DNA of 64,000 nucleotides from Streptomyces sp. AC1-42W (GTDB taxonomy: Bacteria > Actinomycetota > Actinomycetes > Streptomycetales > Streptomycetaceae). The notes under the pieces are model-generated. The model saw only the letters and a program-made list of their open reading frames with translations, was not told where the DNA came from and did no database searches. The position numbers and the translations under genes are program-made. The stretch covers positions 372,001 through 436,000 of the forward strand of contig NZ_QKWY01000001.1 in NCBI RefSeq assembly GCF_003248355.1. Reading direction: 5' to 3'. Below are positions 43,449 to 51,687 of the stretch, in pieces. Position 1 is the first letter of the stretch; each line of letters starts with the position of its first letter.

Positions 43449-45332
43449 CTACGCCCCGCCGGCCGGCGCCTCCTCGCCGCTCGGGTCACCGGACCCGGCG
43501 GGGGAGGCCCCCGCGAGGTGGCGCCGGGCGAATTCGAGCTCCAGCCGGACCTGCTTGATCCGCTCCTCCACGACGAGCGAGCCGTGGCCCGCGTCGTACC
43601 GGTAGACCTCGTGCACGGCGCCGCGGTCCTTGAGCCGGTCCACGTAGTTCTCGACCTGGCGGATCGGGCAGCGCGGGTCGTTGACGCCGGCCGAGATGTA
43701 GACGGGCGCCCGCACGGCGTCGACGTACGTCAGGGGCGACGACGCCTCGAACCGCTCGGGCACCTCCTCGGGCGTCCCGCCCAGCAGGGTGCGGTCCATC
43801 GCCTTCAGGCCCTCCATCTCGTCGTGGTACGCCGTGACGTAGTCCGCGACGGGGACGGCGGCCAGGCCGAGGGCCCAGTCGCCGGGCTGCGTACCGAGGC
43901 CGAGCAGGGTGAGGTAGCCGCCCCAGGAGCCGCCGGCCAGGACCAGCTTGGCCGGGTCCGCGAGACCGGACTTCACGGCCCACTCCCGGACCGCCGCGAT
44001 GTCCTCCAGCTCGATGAGCCCGACCCGGTGCTTCAACGCGTCCTTCCAGGCCCGCCCGTACCCGGTCGAGCCGCGGTAGTTGACCCGTACGACCGCGTAG
44101 CCGTGGTCCACCCAGGCGGCGGGACCGGCCGCGAACGCGTCGCTGTCGTGCCAGGTGGGGCCGCCGTGGATCTCGAAGACCGTGGGGAACGGCCCCTCGG
44201 CGGGGGCCGCCGGGCGCTGCACGAGTGCGTGAATCCGGCCGCCGGGCCCGTCCACCCAGACGTCCTCGACCGGCACCGACCCCGGCGCCTTGGCCCCCGG
44301 CGGGTCCAGCACCACCGCACCCGTCGTGGAGCGGACGACGGGCGGCTCGGCCGCCGACGACCACAGGTACTCCACCGTCCCGTCCGGCCGGGCCGTGGCG
44401 CCCGAGACCGTACCGATGGGCGCCTCCACCCGCACCAGCCGGCCGTCGGCCGCGACGGGCTCGTACCGCCACAGCTCGCTGCGGGCCTCGAAGCCGTGCT
44501 CGATGAGCAGCGCGGAGCCGTCCGGATACCACTCGGCGCCCACATCGCCCGGCAGGTCGATGGCCAGATCCGTCTCCGTGCCCGCCACCGGGTCCCAGAT
44601 CATCGGCTCCCAGCGGCCGCGCCTCTGGTGCCCGACCAGCAGCCGGGGGTCACCGGCGGCCGGGGCGAATCCGAGGACCGCGAGCCCCAGCTCCTTGGTA
44701 CCGCCCTCGGTGTCGTCCAGCTCCGCGACCGTCGTCCCGTCCGGCCGGACCACGCGCAGGGCGGAGTGCATCGCGTCCCCGTGCTCGGTGTGCTCCAGCG
44801 CGATCAGCGTGCCGTCGCGGCTCAGGTCCCCGACCCCGGCCGACTCACGGTGCCGGTAGATCTCGACCGGGGCCTCACCTGGCCGTACGACGTGGACCGT
44901 GGTGCCGTCCTCGTCCGTCGACCGGCCGATGACCGCCGTACCGTCCCGGCCGATCGCCAGCCCGGCCGGGTAGGACGGTTCGAGGCCGGGGGCGGCCGGT
45001 GCGGTCTCCGCGTCCGCCCCGCCGCGGAACGGCCGCCGTATCCACACCCCGAACTCGTCCCCGTCCGTGTCGTCGAACCACCACACGGACTCGCCGTCCG
45101 GCGTCAGCACGCCGTCCGTCGTCCCATTGGGGCGGTCGGTCACCTGGCGCTGCTCGCCGGTCGCCCGGTCCCAGGTGTACAGCTCGTAGGTCCCCGTCGC
45201 GTTGGACACGAACAACGCGCGGTCCGGCGCGTCCTCGGCCCAGTCGGGCAGCGAGACACGGGGAGCGCGGAAACGCTGCTCCCACAGGGGTACGGATGAT
45301 GCGGTCGTCGGCGAACCACTGGCCTCAGTCAT
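43449..45332 (-). CDS. S9 family peptidase (prolyl oligopeptidase/acylaminoacyl type)
   Basis: This 627-residue enzyme has an N-terminal seven-bladed beta-propeller (residues ~20-370, with repeated GxSVWWFDD and DGTLIALEHTE style strands). The C-terminal alpha/beta hydrolase domain has HGGPTWHDSD for the oxyanion hole and the nucleophile in LAGGSWGGYLT. Asp is in NDPRCPI, and His in DAGHGS. It cleaves short peptides; no signal peptide is seen, so it is probably cytoplasmic. ATG at 45332 was chosen, since longer starts run into the divergent methyltransferase promoter. Confidence 0.9.
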   Translation of the reverse strand: MTEASGSPTTASSVPLWEQRFRAPRVSLPDWAEDAPDRALFVSNATGTYELYTWDRATGEQRQVTDRPNGTTDGVLTPDGESVWWFDDTDGDEFGVWIRRPFRGGADAETAPAAPGLEPSYPAGLAIGRDGTAVIGRSTDEDGTTVHVVRPGEAPVEIYRHRESAGVGDLSRDGTLIALEHTEHGDAMHSALRVVRPDGTTVAELDDTEGGTKELGLAVLGFAPAAGDPRLLVGHQRRGRWEPMIWDPVAGTETDLAIDLPGDVGAEWYPDGSALLIEHGFEARSELWRYEPVAADGRLVRVEAPIGTVSGATARPDGTVEYLWSSAAEPPVVRSTTGAVVLDPPGAKAPGSVPVEDVWVDGPGGRIHALVQRPAAPAEGPFPTVFEIHGGPTWHDSDAFAAGPAAWVDHGYAVVRVNYRGSTGYGRAWKDALKHRVGLIELEDIAAVREWAVKSGLADPAKLVLAGGSWGGYLTLLGLGTQPGDWALGLAAVPVADYVTAYHDEMEGLKAMDRTLLGGTPEEVPERFEASSPLTYVDAVRAPVYISAGVNDPRCPIRQVENYVDRLKDRGAVHEVYRYDAGHGSLVVEERIKQVRLELEFARRHLAGASPAGSGDPSGEEAPAGGA

Positions 45333-45402
45333 GACCCCATTCTGCGCAGAACCGCCGACAATCCGTTCGCTTCGTCCGCAGCCTGTGGATAACCTCGCGG
45401 AC

Positions 45403-46236
45403 ATGTCCACTCCTCCGATACCGCCCGACTGGCGCGAGGCCAACCGCAGGATGTGGGATGAGCGTGTGCCCATCCACGCAGGCAGTGACTTCTACGACCT
45501 CGGCTCCTTCCGTGAGGGCAAGGACGCGCTGAGGCCCTTCGAGGTGACCGAGGTCGGTGACGTGACCGGCCGGACGCTGCTGCATCTGCAGTGCCACATC
45601 GGTCTCGACACGATCTCCTGGGCGCGGCACGGCGCCGCCCAGGTCGTCGGCCTCGACTTCTCCGAACCGGCCGTCGAGACCGCGCGCGCCCTCGCCCTGG
45701 ACATGGGACTGGGCCCCGACCGGGCGGCCTTCGTCGCCGCCGACGTGTACGACGCGGCCCAGGCCGTGCCGGACTCCTCGTACGACATCGTGTACACGGG
45801 CGTCGGCGCGCTGAACTGGCTGCCGGACATCGACCGCTGGGCGGAGACGGCCGCGTCGCTGGTGGCGCCGGGCGGTTTCCTGTACCTCGCTGAGTTCCAT
45901 CCGCTCACGGACTGCCTCGACGACGAGTCGGGCTCGCGGATCGTGCACGACTACTTCAGCCGTGAGGCATGGGTGGACGAGACGCCGGGTACGTACGCGG
46001 ACTTCGACGCCCCGACCGTCCACAACCGCAGCGTCGAGTGGCAGCACCCGGTGGGCAGTGTGGTGTCGGCGCTGGCCGCCTCCGGCCTGCGGATCGAGTT
46101 CCTTCACGAGCACGACGTCTCGCTCTTCGCGCGTTTCCCCGTCCTGAAACGTGGCACGGACGACTTCTTCCGCTTTCCGCCGGACCGTCCGCGCATCCCC
46201 TTGATGTACTCGATCAAGGCGTCCCGCCCGGCATGA
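45403..46236 (+). CDS. Class I SAM-dependent methyltransferase
   Basis: This 277-residue enzyme has WREANRRMWDERVPIHAGSDFYD at the start. SAM motif I is LLHLQCHIGLDTISWARHG, motif II is VVGLDFSEPAVETAR, and SYDIVYTGVGALNWLPDI lies in the acceptor site. The substrate is unknown. It is divergent from the S9 peptidase with a 70-bp gap, and no ribosome binding site is evident before the ATG. Confidence 0.85.
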   Translation: MSTPPIPPDWREANRRMWDERVPIHAGSDFYDLGSFREGKDALRPFEVTEVGDVTGRTLLHLQCHIGLDTISWARHGAAQVVGLDFSEPAVETARALALDMGLGPDRAAFVAADVYDAAQAVPDSSYDIVYTGVGALNWLPDIDRWAETAASLVAPGGFLYLAEFHPLTDCLDDESGSRIVHDYFSREAWVDETPGTYADFDAPTVHNRSVEWQHPVGSVVSALAASGLRIEFLHEHDVSLFARFPVLKRGTDDFFRFPPDRPRIPLMYSIKASRPA

Positions 46237-46302
46237 CGGACGGCGCGGCGACGCCCCGCAGAACCGGGACACCGCCGCGCCGCAGCCTCCTGCTCGTACC
46301 GC

Positions 46303-47109
46303 CTACGCCGCGGAGCGGAAAGCGGGCAGATAGCCGCCCGACTGCCCTGCGGCCTTCGGGTGGTACGAGTTGTAGAGGGGGATCGAGACGCTGTGCAGCC
46401 ACGGGTCGCCGGAGCACAGCTCGTGCCCGGTGAACTCGTCGGCGACCCCGGAGAAGGTGAACCCGGAGTTCGCCGCCTGCTTGGCGATCACGCCGTTCAG
46501 CACGTCCGATGCGTTGTTGATGGCCGTGCGCGCCCGGTCGGAGAGCCCGACGAGGCAGCTGCCGCCGATCTTGTAGAAGCGCGGGTAGCCCAGCACCACG
46601 ACATGCGCCTGCGGGGCCTTGGAGTGGATGGAGGAGTACAGCGAACTCAGCCGGGAAGGCAGCGTGTTGTTCATCTTCCCGACGGCCGCGTTGACGGCCG
46701 AGATGCACGCGGACTCGCCGGACAGCACGCAGTCCTGCATGACGTCGGCGAACCCGACGTCGTTGCCGCCCGCGGTGACGCTCACCAGCGAGGTGGACGA
46801 GCTGAGCGCCCCGAGCTGGCCGCCGGCCACGGTGCTCGTGGTGGCGCCCGAACAGGCGACGAAGGCGAACGACGACGGGGAGTTCGCAGCGGCCCAGAGG
46901 TAGGGGTAGGCCTTGGTGCTGCGCCGACAGTCACCGCTGTCGGACAGATAGCTGCCCGCGCCGACACCGGACGAATACGAGTCGCCCAGCGCGACGTATC
47001 CGCCGGCGGCGGCCGGGGAAGCCGCCGAAGCCGGCTGGACGAAGCCCAGAGCGGCAGCGGCGGCGAGGAGCAGAGTGGATGCGGACGCCCAGAATCTCCG
47101 TACTGACAT
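46303..47109 (-). CDS. Secreted SGNH/GDSL hydrolase (lipase/esterase)
   Basis: This 268-residue exported esterase resembles the Streptomyces SGNH lipases. It has a signal peptide (1-29, ending PASAAS) and block I YVALGDSYSSGVGAG with the catalytic Ser. Block III is VTAGGNDVGF, and block V NSYHPKAAGQ carries the catalytic His. Six Cys probably form three disulfides (CRRSTKAYP, FVACSG, DCVLSGESAC and others). The ATG follows GGAGGG at 7 nt. It probably hydrolyses acyl esters outside the cell. Confidence 0.9.
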   Translation of the reverse strand: MSVRRFWASASTLLLAAAAALGFVQPASAASPAAAGGYVALGDSYSSGVGAGSYLSDSGDCRRSTKAYPYLWAAANSPSSFAFVACSGATTSTVAGGQLGALSSSTSLVSVTAGGNDVGFADVMQDCVLSGESACISAVNAAVGKMNNTLPSRLSSLYSSIHSKAPQAHVVVLGYPRFYKIGGSCLVGLSDRARTAINNASDVLNGVIAKQAANSGFTFSGVADEFTGHELCSGDPWLHSVSIPLYNSYHPKAAGQSGGYLPAFRSAA

Positions 47110-47447
47110 GGCTGTCAGCCCTCCGAAATGTGGGGGGTGGGTGGGGGGTTGAGTGAGCGTCACCTGTTGTAGCAGCTCGCGGGACCAGTCGGTAATAGCC
47201 CGGAGAGAACCCGCCTGAATTGCCCGAATGATCGGTCGGGAGCCGTAGCTCCGCGCGTAGATAAACCCACAACTCCCCCTGTACAAAAGGTTTTACGACG
47301 ATCTGCTCATCGCTTCACAGGGAAGCGGAATCGACTCCCGCCTGGACTGAGGCTCGACCTGGCGGTGTCAGGGCCATGTCATATCAGGGCTGGGATGCCA
47401 ATCAAGATCACACCTGGTTGACACCCGGACCGCTTACGGAACGCAAG
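47110..47447. other. Intergenic region upstream of the SGNH hydrolase
   Basis: About 340 bp lie between the SGNH gene start and the tRNA terminator. The region is less GC-rich than its surroundings. It presumably holds the promoter of the hydrolase, but no well-spaced pair stands out. A TTGACA at 47419-47424 lacks a matching -10. Confidence 0.3.
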
Positions 47448-47481
47448 CAGGGCCGGTCTCCCGTAAAGGAGACCGGCCCTG
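47448..47481 (-). terminator. Terminator of the tRNA-Pro gene
   Basis: Arms of 14 bp (47448-47461 and 47468-47481) pair perfectly around CGTAAA, 16 bp beyond the 3' end of the tRNA on the minus strand. Confidence 0.8.
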
Positions 47482-47497
47482 ACCTGGTACTTCACTG

Positions 47498-47571
47498 TCG
47501 GGGTGGCGGGATTTGAACCCACGACCTCTTCGTCCCGAACGAAGCGCGCTGCCAAGCTGCGCTACACCCCG
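47498..47571 (-). tRNA. tRNA-Pro (anticodon CGG)
   Basis: The 74-nt cloverleaf on the minus strand has acceptor stem CGGGGTG/CACCCCG with discriminator A, D arm GCGC...GCGC, and anticodon stem CTTCG/CGAAG around loop TTCGGGA (anticodon CGG, codon CCG). The T arm is GTGGG-TTCAAAT-CCCGC. CCA is not encoded. A TAGAGT -10 box lies about 30 nt upstream (47601-47606 on the complementary strand). Confidence 0.97.
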
Positions 47572-47600
47572 ATCGTCGCGGTTTCCCGGCGACATCGATA

Positions 47601-47606
47601 ACTCTA
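47601..47606 (-). promoter_or_regulatory. -10 box TAGAGT of tRNA-Pro
   Basis: On the minus strand TAGAGT lies about 30 nt upstream of the tRNA 5' end, with a weak -35 (TTCGTC) 17 nt before it. Confidence 0.4.
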
Positions 47607-47668
47607 GCCCACTGGCGCCCGGAGACGAAATCCGGTTTTTGTCGTGATCGGTCGGGGTGGCCCGGAGG

Positions 47669-48610
47669 TCAGGCGTCGCGGGGGGTCAGGGTGAGGAGGG
47701 TGGCCTCCGGGGGGCAGGCGACGCGGACCGGGGCGTAGCGGCTGGTGCCGCAGCCGGCCGAGACGTGGAGGTAGGCGCGGTTGCCGGCGGCGGTGTGCGT
47801 GGAGAGGCCCTTGACCCGGTCCGTGTCCAGGTCGCAGTTGGTGACCAGGGCGCCGTAGAAGGGGATGCAGACCTGGCCGCCGTGGGTGTGACCGGCGAGG
47901 ACCAGAGGGTAACCGTCCGTCGTGAAGGCGTCGAGGGAGCGCAGGTACGGGGCGTGGACCACGCCGATCGAGAGGTCGGCGTCCGTCTCGGGGCCACCGG
48001 CGACCTCGGCGTACCGGTCGCGCTTGATGTGCGGGTCGTCCAGGCCGGTGAAGGCCAGCTCCAGGCCGTCCAGCTTGAGGCGGCCGCGCGTGTTGGACAG
48101 GTTGAGCCAGCCCGCCTCGTCGAAGCCGTCGCGCATCGGCTCCCACGGGTTGTGGACGACGCCCACCGCCGGGGCGTTGCCGTTGAGGCCATGCCGGCCC
48201 GACGCCTTCTCGAACAGGTAGCGGACCGGGTTGCGCAGCTTCGGCCCGTAGTAGTCGTTGGAGCCGAACACGTACACGCCCGGGAACTCCATCAGCGGGC
48301 CGAGCGCGTCCAGCAGCTCCGGTACGGCCTCGGGGTCGGAGAGGTTGTCCCCGGTGTTGACGACGAAGTCGGGCCGCAGGCCCGCCAGCGACTGGAGCCA
48401 GGCGCGCTTCTTGCGCTGCCCGCTCACCATGTGCACGTCGGAGATCTGCAGGACGCGCAGCGGGCGCGCCCCCTGCGGGAGCACCGGAACGGTGACCCTG
48501 CGCAGACGGAACGAGCGGACCTCGAAGCCTGCCGCGTAGACGAGACCGGCGGCGCCGGCCGCGGCGGTGACCGCCGTGATTTTCAGGGGTACTCCGTAGC
48601 GTGCGCGCAT
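47669..48610 (-). CDS. Metallophosphoesterase (YkuE-like, membrane-anchored)
   Basis: The N-terminal hydrophobic helix (~10-28) of this 313-residue protein anchors a calcineurin-type domain facing outside. Metal ligands are ISDVHM, NTGDNLSD, GSNDYYG in place of GNHD (the His is replaced by Asp), and AGHTHGGQ. Members cleave phosphodiesters or lipid phosphates, and the substrate is not known. ATG at 48610 was chosen; an upstream extension would overlap the divergent YqeY gene. Confidence 0.88.
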   Translation of the reverse strand: MRARYGVPLKITAVTAAAGAAGLVYAAGFEVRSFRLRRVTVPVLPQGARPLRVLQISDVHMVSGQRKKRAWLQSLAGLRPDFVVNTGDNLSDPEAVPELLDALGPLMEFPGVYVFGSNDYYGPKLRNPVRYLFEKASGRHGLNGNAPAVGVVHNPWEPMRDGFDEAGWLNLSNTRGRLKLDGLELAFTGLDDPHIKRDRYAEVAGGPETDADLSIGVVHAPYLRSLDAFTTDGYPLVLAGHTHGGQVCIPFYGALVTNCDLDTDRVKGLSTHTAAGNRAYLHVSAGCGTSRYAPVRVACPPEATLLTLTPRDA

Positions 48611-48677
48611 GCGCCCATCGTCGCAGACGGTGCCCGGCCGCGGGAAAACAGGCGGGCGCCCGGCGGCCCGCACCTGC

Positions 48678-48683
48678 CACAAT
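48678..48683 (+). promoter_or_regulatory. -10 box CACAAT, leaderless start of the yqeY gene
   Basis: CACAAT is followed by 6 nt and then the ATG at 48690. No convincing ribosome binding site is present. Confidence 0.4.
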
Positions 48684-48689
48684 CTCCTC

Positions 48690-49154
48690 ATGACCACGCT
48701 CAAGTCCAAGCTGCAGGAAGACCTCACCACGGCCATGAAGGCGCGTGACGAGCTGACCTCGTCCACGCTCCGGCTGACCCTCACCGCGATCACCAAGGAG
48801 GAGGTGGGCGGCAAGTCCGCCCGCGAGCTCTCCGACGACGAGGTGCAGAAGGTGATCGCCAAGGAGGCCAAGAAGCGCCGCGAGGCGGCCGAGGCCTTCG
48901 CCAAGGGCGGCCGGACCGAGCAGGCCGAGCGGGAGAAGAAGGAGGGCGAGATCCTCGACGCCTACCTTCCGCAGCAGCTGAGCGACGACGAGCTGAACGC
49001 GGTCGTGGCCTCCGCCGTCGACGAGGCGAAGGCCGCCGGGGCCGAGGGGCCGCGCGCGATGGGCGCCGTCATGAAGATCGTCAACCCGAAGGTGGCCGGT
49101 CGCGCCGACGGCGGCCGGGTGGCCGCCGCGGTGAAGAAGCTCCTTGCGGGCTGA
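48690..49154 (+). CDS. GatB/YqeY domain-containing protein
   Basis: This 154-residue helical protein is related to the tRNA-binding tail of GatB. It begins LKSKLQEDLTTAMKARDELTSSTLRLTLTAITKEEV and continues with DDEVQKVIAKEAKKRREAAEAF and EGEILDAYLPQQLSDDEL. It probably binds tRNA or assists amidation. The exact role of stand-alone YqeY is unknown. It converges with the PBP gene through a 21-bp hairpin. Confidence 0.88.
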   Translation: MTTLKSKLQEDLTTAMKARDELTSSTLRLTLTAITKEEVGGKSARELSDDEVQKVIAKEAKKRREAAEAFAKGGRTEQAEREKKEGEILDAYLPQQLSDDELNAVVASAVDEAKAAGAEGPRAMGAVMKIVNPKVAGRADGGRVAAAVKKLLAG

Positions 49155-49179
49155 ACCCGGCTCCCTTCCCACGCCGTGA

Positions 49180-49225
49180 ACGAGGGCGGGGCGCCCCCGG
49201 TGATCCGGGGGCGCCCCGCCCTCGT
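49180..49225. terminator. Bidirectional 21-bp terminator hairpin
   Basis: Arms 49180-49200 and 49205-49225 are perfect complements around TGAT. The hairpin sits between stops at 49154 (+) and 49243 (-). Confidence 0.85.
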
Positions 49226-49242
49226 GTGTGAGCGGTCTCGGC

Positions 49243-51501
49243 TCACGGGCCGTTCATGCCGCCGTCGTTCTGGCCGCGGCCGTGGCCGTTGTCGTTGCCG
49301 GTTCCGCCGAGGATGTCCGGCGGGATGCTGATGCCGGGGAACGGGTTGTCGTCACCGGGCTTGTTGTCGCCCGGCTTCCGCTTGTCGCGGTCCCGGTTCC
49401 TCTTGTCCTTGTCCTCCTTCTCCTTCTCCTTCGCGCGCGGCACGTCGACCGCGTTGAAGGAGGGGGTCTCGGAGGGGCTGAGGGAGCCGGTCATCGCCGT
49501 CTTCCAGATCGGCCCTGGCAGACAGCCACCGCAGACCTTGTCGTAGTACTGGCCGCCGATGACGATGTTGGTCATCGACTCCTGGCGGGCACCGTCGCTG
49601 CCGACCCACACCGCCGTGGACAGGTTCGGCGTGTAGCCGACGAACCAGACGTTCTTGCGCTCGTCGGTGGTACCGGTCTTGCCCGCGTTGTCGCGGTCGC
49701 TGAGACCGGCCTGCGTACCGGTTCCGTCCTCGACGACGCCCTTGAGCATCTGGTTGAGGGTGTCGGCCGTGTGCTCGCTCATCGCGCGGTCGCACTTCGA
49801 CTTGGGTACGTCGATCGCCGAGCCGTCCGCCTTCTTGACGGAGAGGAGCGCGACCGGCGAGCAGTACGTGCCGCGGTTGGCGAAGGTCGCGTAGACCGCG
49901 GCCATGGCGAGCGGGGTCGACTCCTGGCTGCCGAGCGTGGTGGTGGGAATCTGCAGCAGCGGCTTGTTGTCACCGCGCGTGTAGCCGACCTTCTTGGCCA
50001 TGGTCAGCGTCTCGCAGAGGCCGGTCTTCTCCTCCAGCTTGGCGAAGTAGGTGTTGATCGACTTGCCCAGCGCACTGGTCATGTCGAACATGCCCTTCTC
50101 GGTCTCCGTCTCGTTCTCCACGTCCCACGGCTTGTTGTCCGCGGGGGCGCCCTCGCAGGTGCGGAAGGCGTCGGCGGGCAGCGTTATCGAGGAGGGCGTG
50201 TCGAAGCTCTGCGCCGGGCTGATGCCCTTCTCCAGCGCCGCGGCGGCGGTGATCGGCTTGAACGTCGAGCCGACCTGGAAGCCGGCGTAACTGCCGCCCA
50301 TCGCGTGGTCGACGGAGAGGTTCAGCATGGTCTGGTGCTTGGACGGGTCCAGACCGTACGGCCGCGACTGGGCCATCGCCAGTATGCGGCCGGTGCCCGG
50401 CTGCACCTGGACGACCGCGGCGGCGACCTTGTCGTCGGAGTTGACGCGCGAGGTGGCGGCCTCGTTGGAGGCGGCCTGCGAGCGCGGGTCCAGCGTGGTC
50501 TTGATGGTCAGACCGCCGGTCGCCCAGAGCTTGGCGCGCTCCTTCTCGGTCTTGCCGAAGGCCGGGTCGTTCTTGACGATCTTCTGGACGTAGTCGCAGA
50601 AGAACCCGGCGCCGTTGACGGCGGTGATGCAGCCGTTCTGCGGGCGCTTGACCTTGAGCTTGATCGGGTTCTTCTGGGCCTTCTCCGCCTCTTCGCGCGA
50701 GATCTTCCCGGTGTCCGCCATCCGCTGGAGGACGGTGTTGCGGCGCTTGGTCGCTTCCTCTATGTCGTTGATGGGGTCGTAGCGGCTGGGGGACTGCACG
50801 ATCCCGGCCAGCAGCGCGGCCTCCTCCAGGCTCAGGTTCTTGGCCGACTTGGAGAAGTAGCGCTGGGAGGCGGCCTCGACGCCGTACGCCTGCTGCCCGA
50901 AGAACGTGATGTTGAGGTAGTTCTCCAGGATCTTCTTCTTGCCGAGCTCTTCCTCGACCTGGATCGCGTACTTCAGTTCCTGGATCTTGCGGCCGAGCGT
51001 CTGCTGGGTGGCCTGGGCGACCTTGTCCGGGTCGTTGCCCGCCTCCTCGACGAAGACGTTCTTCACGTACTGCTGGGTGAGCGTCGAGGCGCCCTCCGCG
51101 GTCCCGCCCGCCTGCACATTGCGGTTCATCGCGCGCAGGATGCCCTTGAGGTCGACGGCGCCGTGCTCGTAGAAGCGGGCGTCCTCGATCGCGATGATCG
51201 CCTTCTGCATGTACGGCGAGATGCTCGTCAGCGGCACCACCGTGCGGTCACGGGAGTACACCGTGGCGATGAGGCCGCCCTCGCTGTCCAGGATCTTGGA
51301 GCGCTGACTCAGCGGTGGCGTCTTCAGATTGGCCGGGATCTCGTCGAACCCGTCGACCGTCCCCTTGGCGGCCAGACCCAGTGCTCCGGCGGCCGGCAGC
51401 GCGATACCCGCGAGGACGACTCCCGAGAGTGCGGCGACACCGAGGAACTTGGCGGCCTGCTGGGTCTTGGTGAGACCCCCGCCCGAGCGCTTCTTTGGCA
51501 T
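49243..51501 (-). CDS. ponA: Class A penicillin-binding protein (transglycosylase/transpeptidase)
   Basis: This 752-residue bifunctional cell-wall enzyme has a short cytoplasmic tail and membrane helix (17-43). The GT51 domain has catalytic Glu106 in IAIEDARFYEH and STLTQQYVKN. The transpeptidase has the nucleophile Ser412 in VGSTFKPI, an SxN-like element (KSINTYF), and KTGTTDE. The C-terminal ~80 residues are Lys/Asp/Gly-rich and end in Gly/Asn/His low complexity. It polymerises and cross-links peptidoglycan outside the membrane. It is divergent from wblA, with an IS element between. Confidence 0.93.
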   Translation of the reverse strand: MPKKRSGGGLTKTQQAAKFLGVAALSGVVLAGIALPAAGALGLAAKGTVDGFDEIPANLKTPPLSQRSKILDSEGGLIATVYSRDRTVVPLTSISPYMQKAIIAIEDARFYEHGAVDLKGILRAMNRNVQAGGTAEGASTLTQQYVKNVFVEEAGNDPDKVAQATQQTLGRKIQELKYAIQVEEELGKKKILENYLNITFFGQQAYGVEAASQRYFSKSAKNLSLEEAALLAGIVQSPSRYDPINDIEEATKRRNTVLQRMADTGKISREEAEKAQKNPIKLKVKRPQNGCITAVNGAGFFCDYVQKIVKNDPAFGKTEKERAKLWATGGLTIKTTLDPRSQAASNEAATSRVNSDDKVAAAVVQVQPGTGRILAMAQSRPYGLDPSKHQTMLNLSVDHAMGGSYAGFQVGSTFKPITAAAALEKGISPAQSFDTPSSITLPADAFRTCEGAPADNKPWDVENETETEKGMFDMTSALGKSINTYFAKLEEKTGLCETLTMAKKVGYTRGDNKPLLQIPTTTLGSQESTPLAMAAVYATFANRGTYCSPVALLSVKKADGSAIDVPKSKCDRAMSEHTADTLNQMLKGVVEDGTGTQAGLSDRDNAGKTGTTDERKNVWFVGYTPNLSTAVWVGSDGARQESMTNIVIGGQYYDKVCGGCLPGPIWKTAMTGSLSPSETPSFNAVDVPRAKEKEKEDKDKRNRDRDKRKPGDNKPGDDNPFPGISIPPDILGGTGNDNGHGRGQNDGGMNGP

Positions 51502-51683
51502 GGGGGCAGCCTAATCCGTAGATATGAGCGTTCCGTAGGACCGGGTGCTTCTCGGAGCGTTCGCGTACCGGACCGTGACATTCGGACCGGCGTGTACACG
51601 CGCGGTCGTGGGCTCCGACCTGGTGGCATGGCGGTGCGGGGCGGCTGCGTTCCCATTCGCCGGACACAGGGATATGCCTTGGC

Positions 51684-51687
51684 CTAA
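51684..51687. repeat. Left 4-bp target site duplication of the IS1380 element
   Basis: CTAA occurs directly outside both terminal repeats (51684-51687 and 53348-53351). Four base pairs is typical for IS1380. Confidence 0.85.

Noticed and set aside
47419..47424. TTGACA as a promoter upstream of the tRNA terminator
   Set aside because: No -10 hexamer lies 16-19 bp downstream, and it would point into the back of the tRNA gene.
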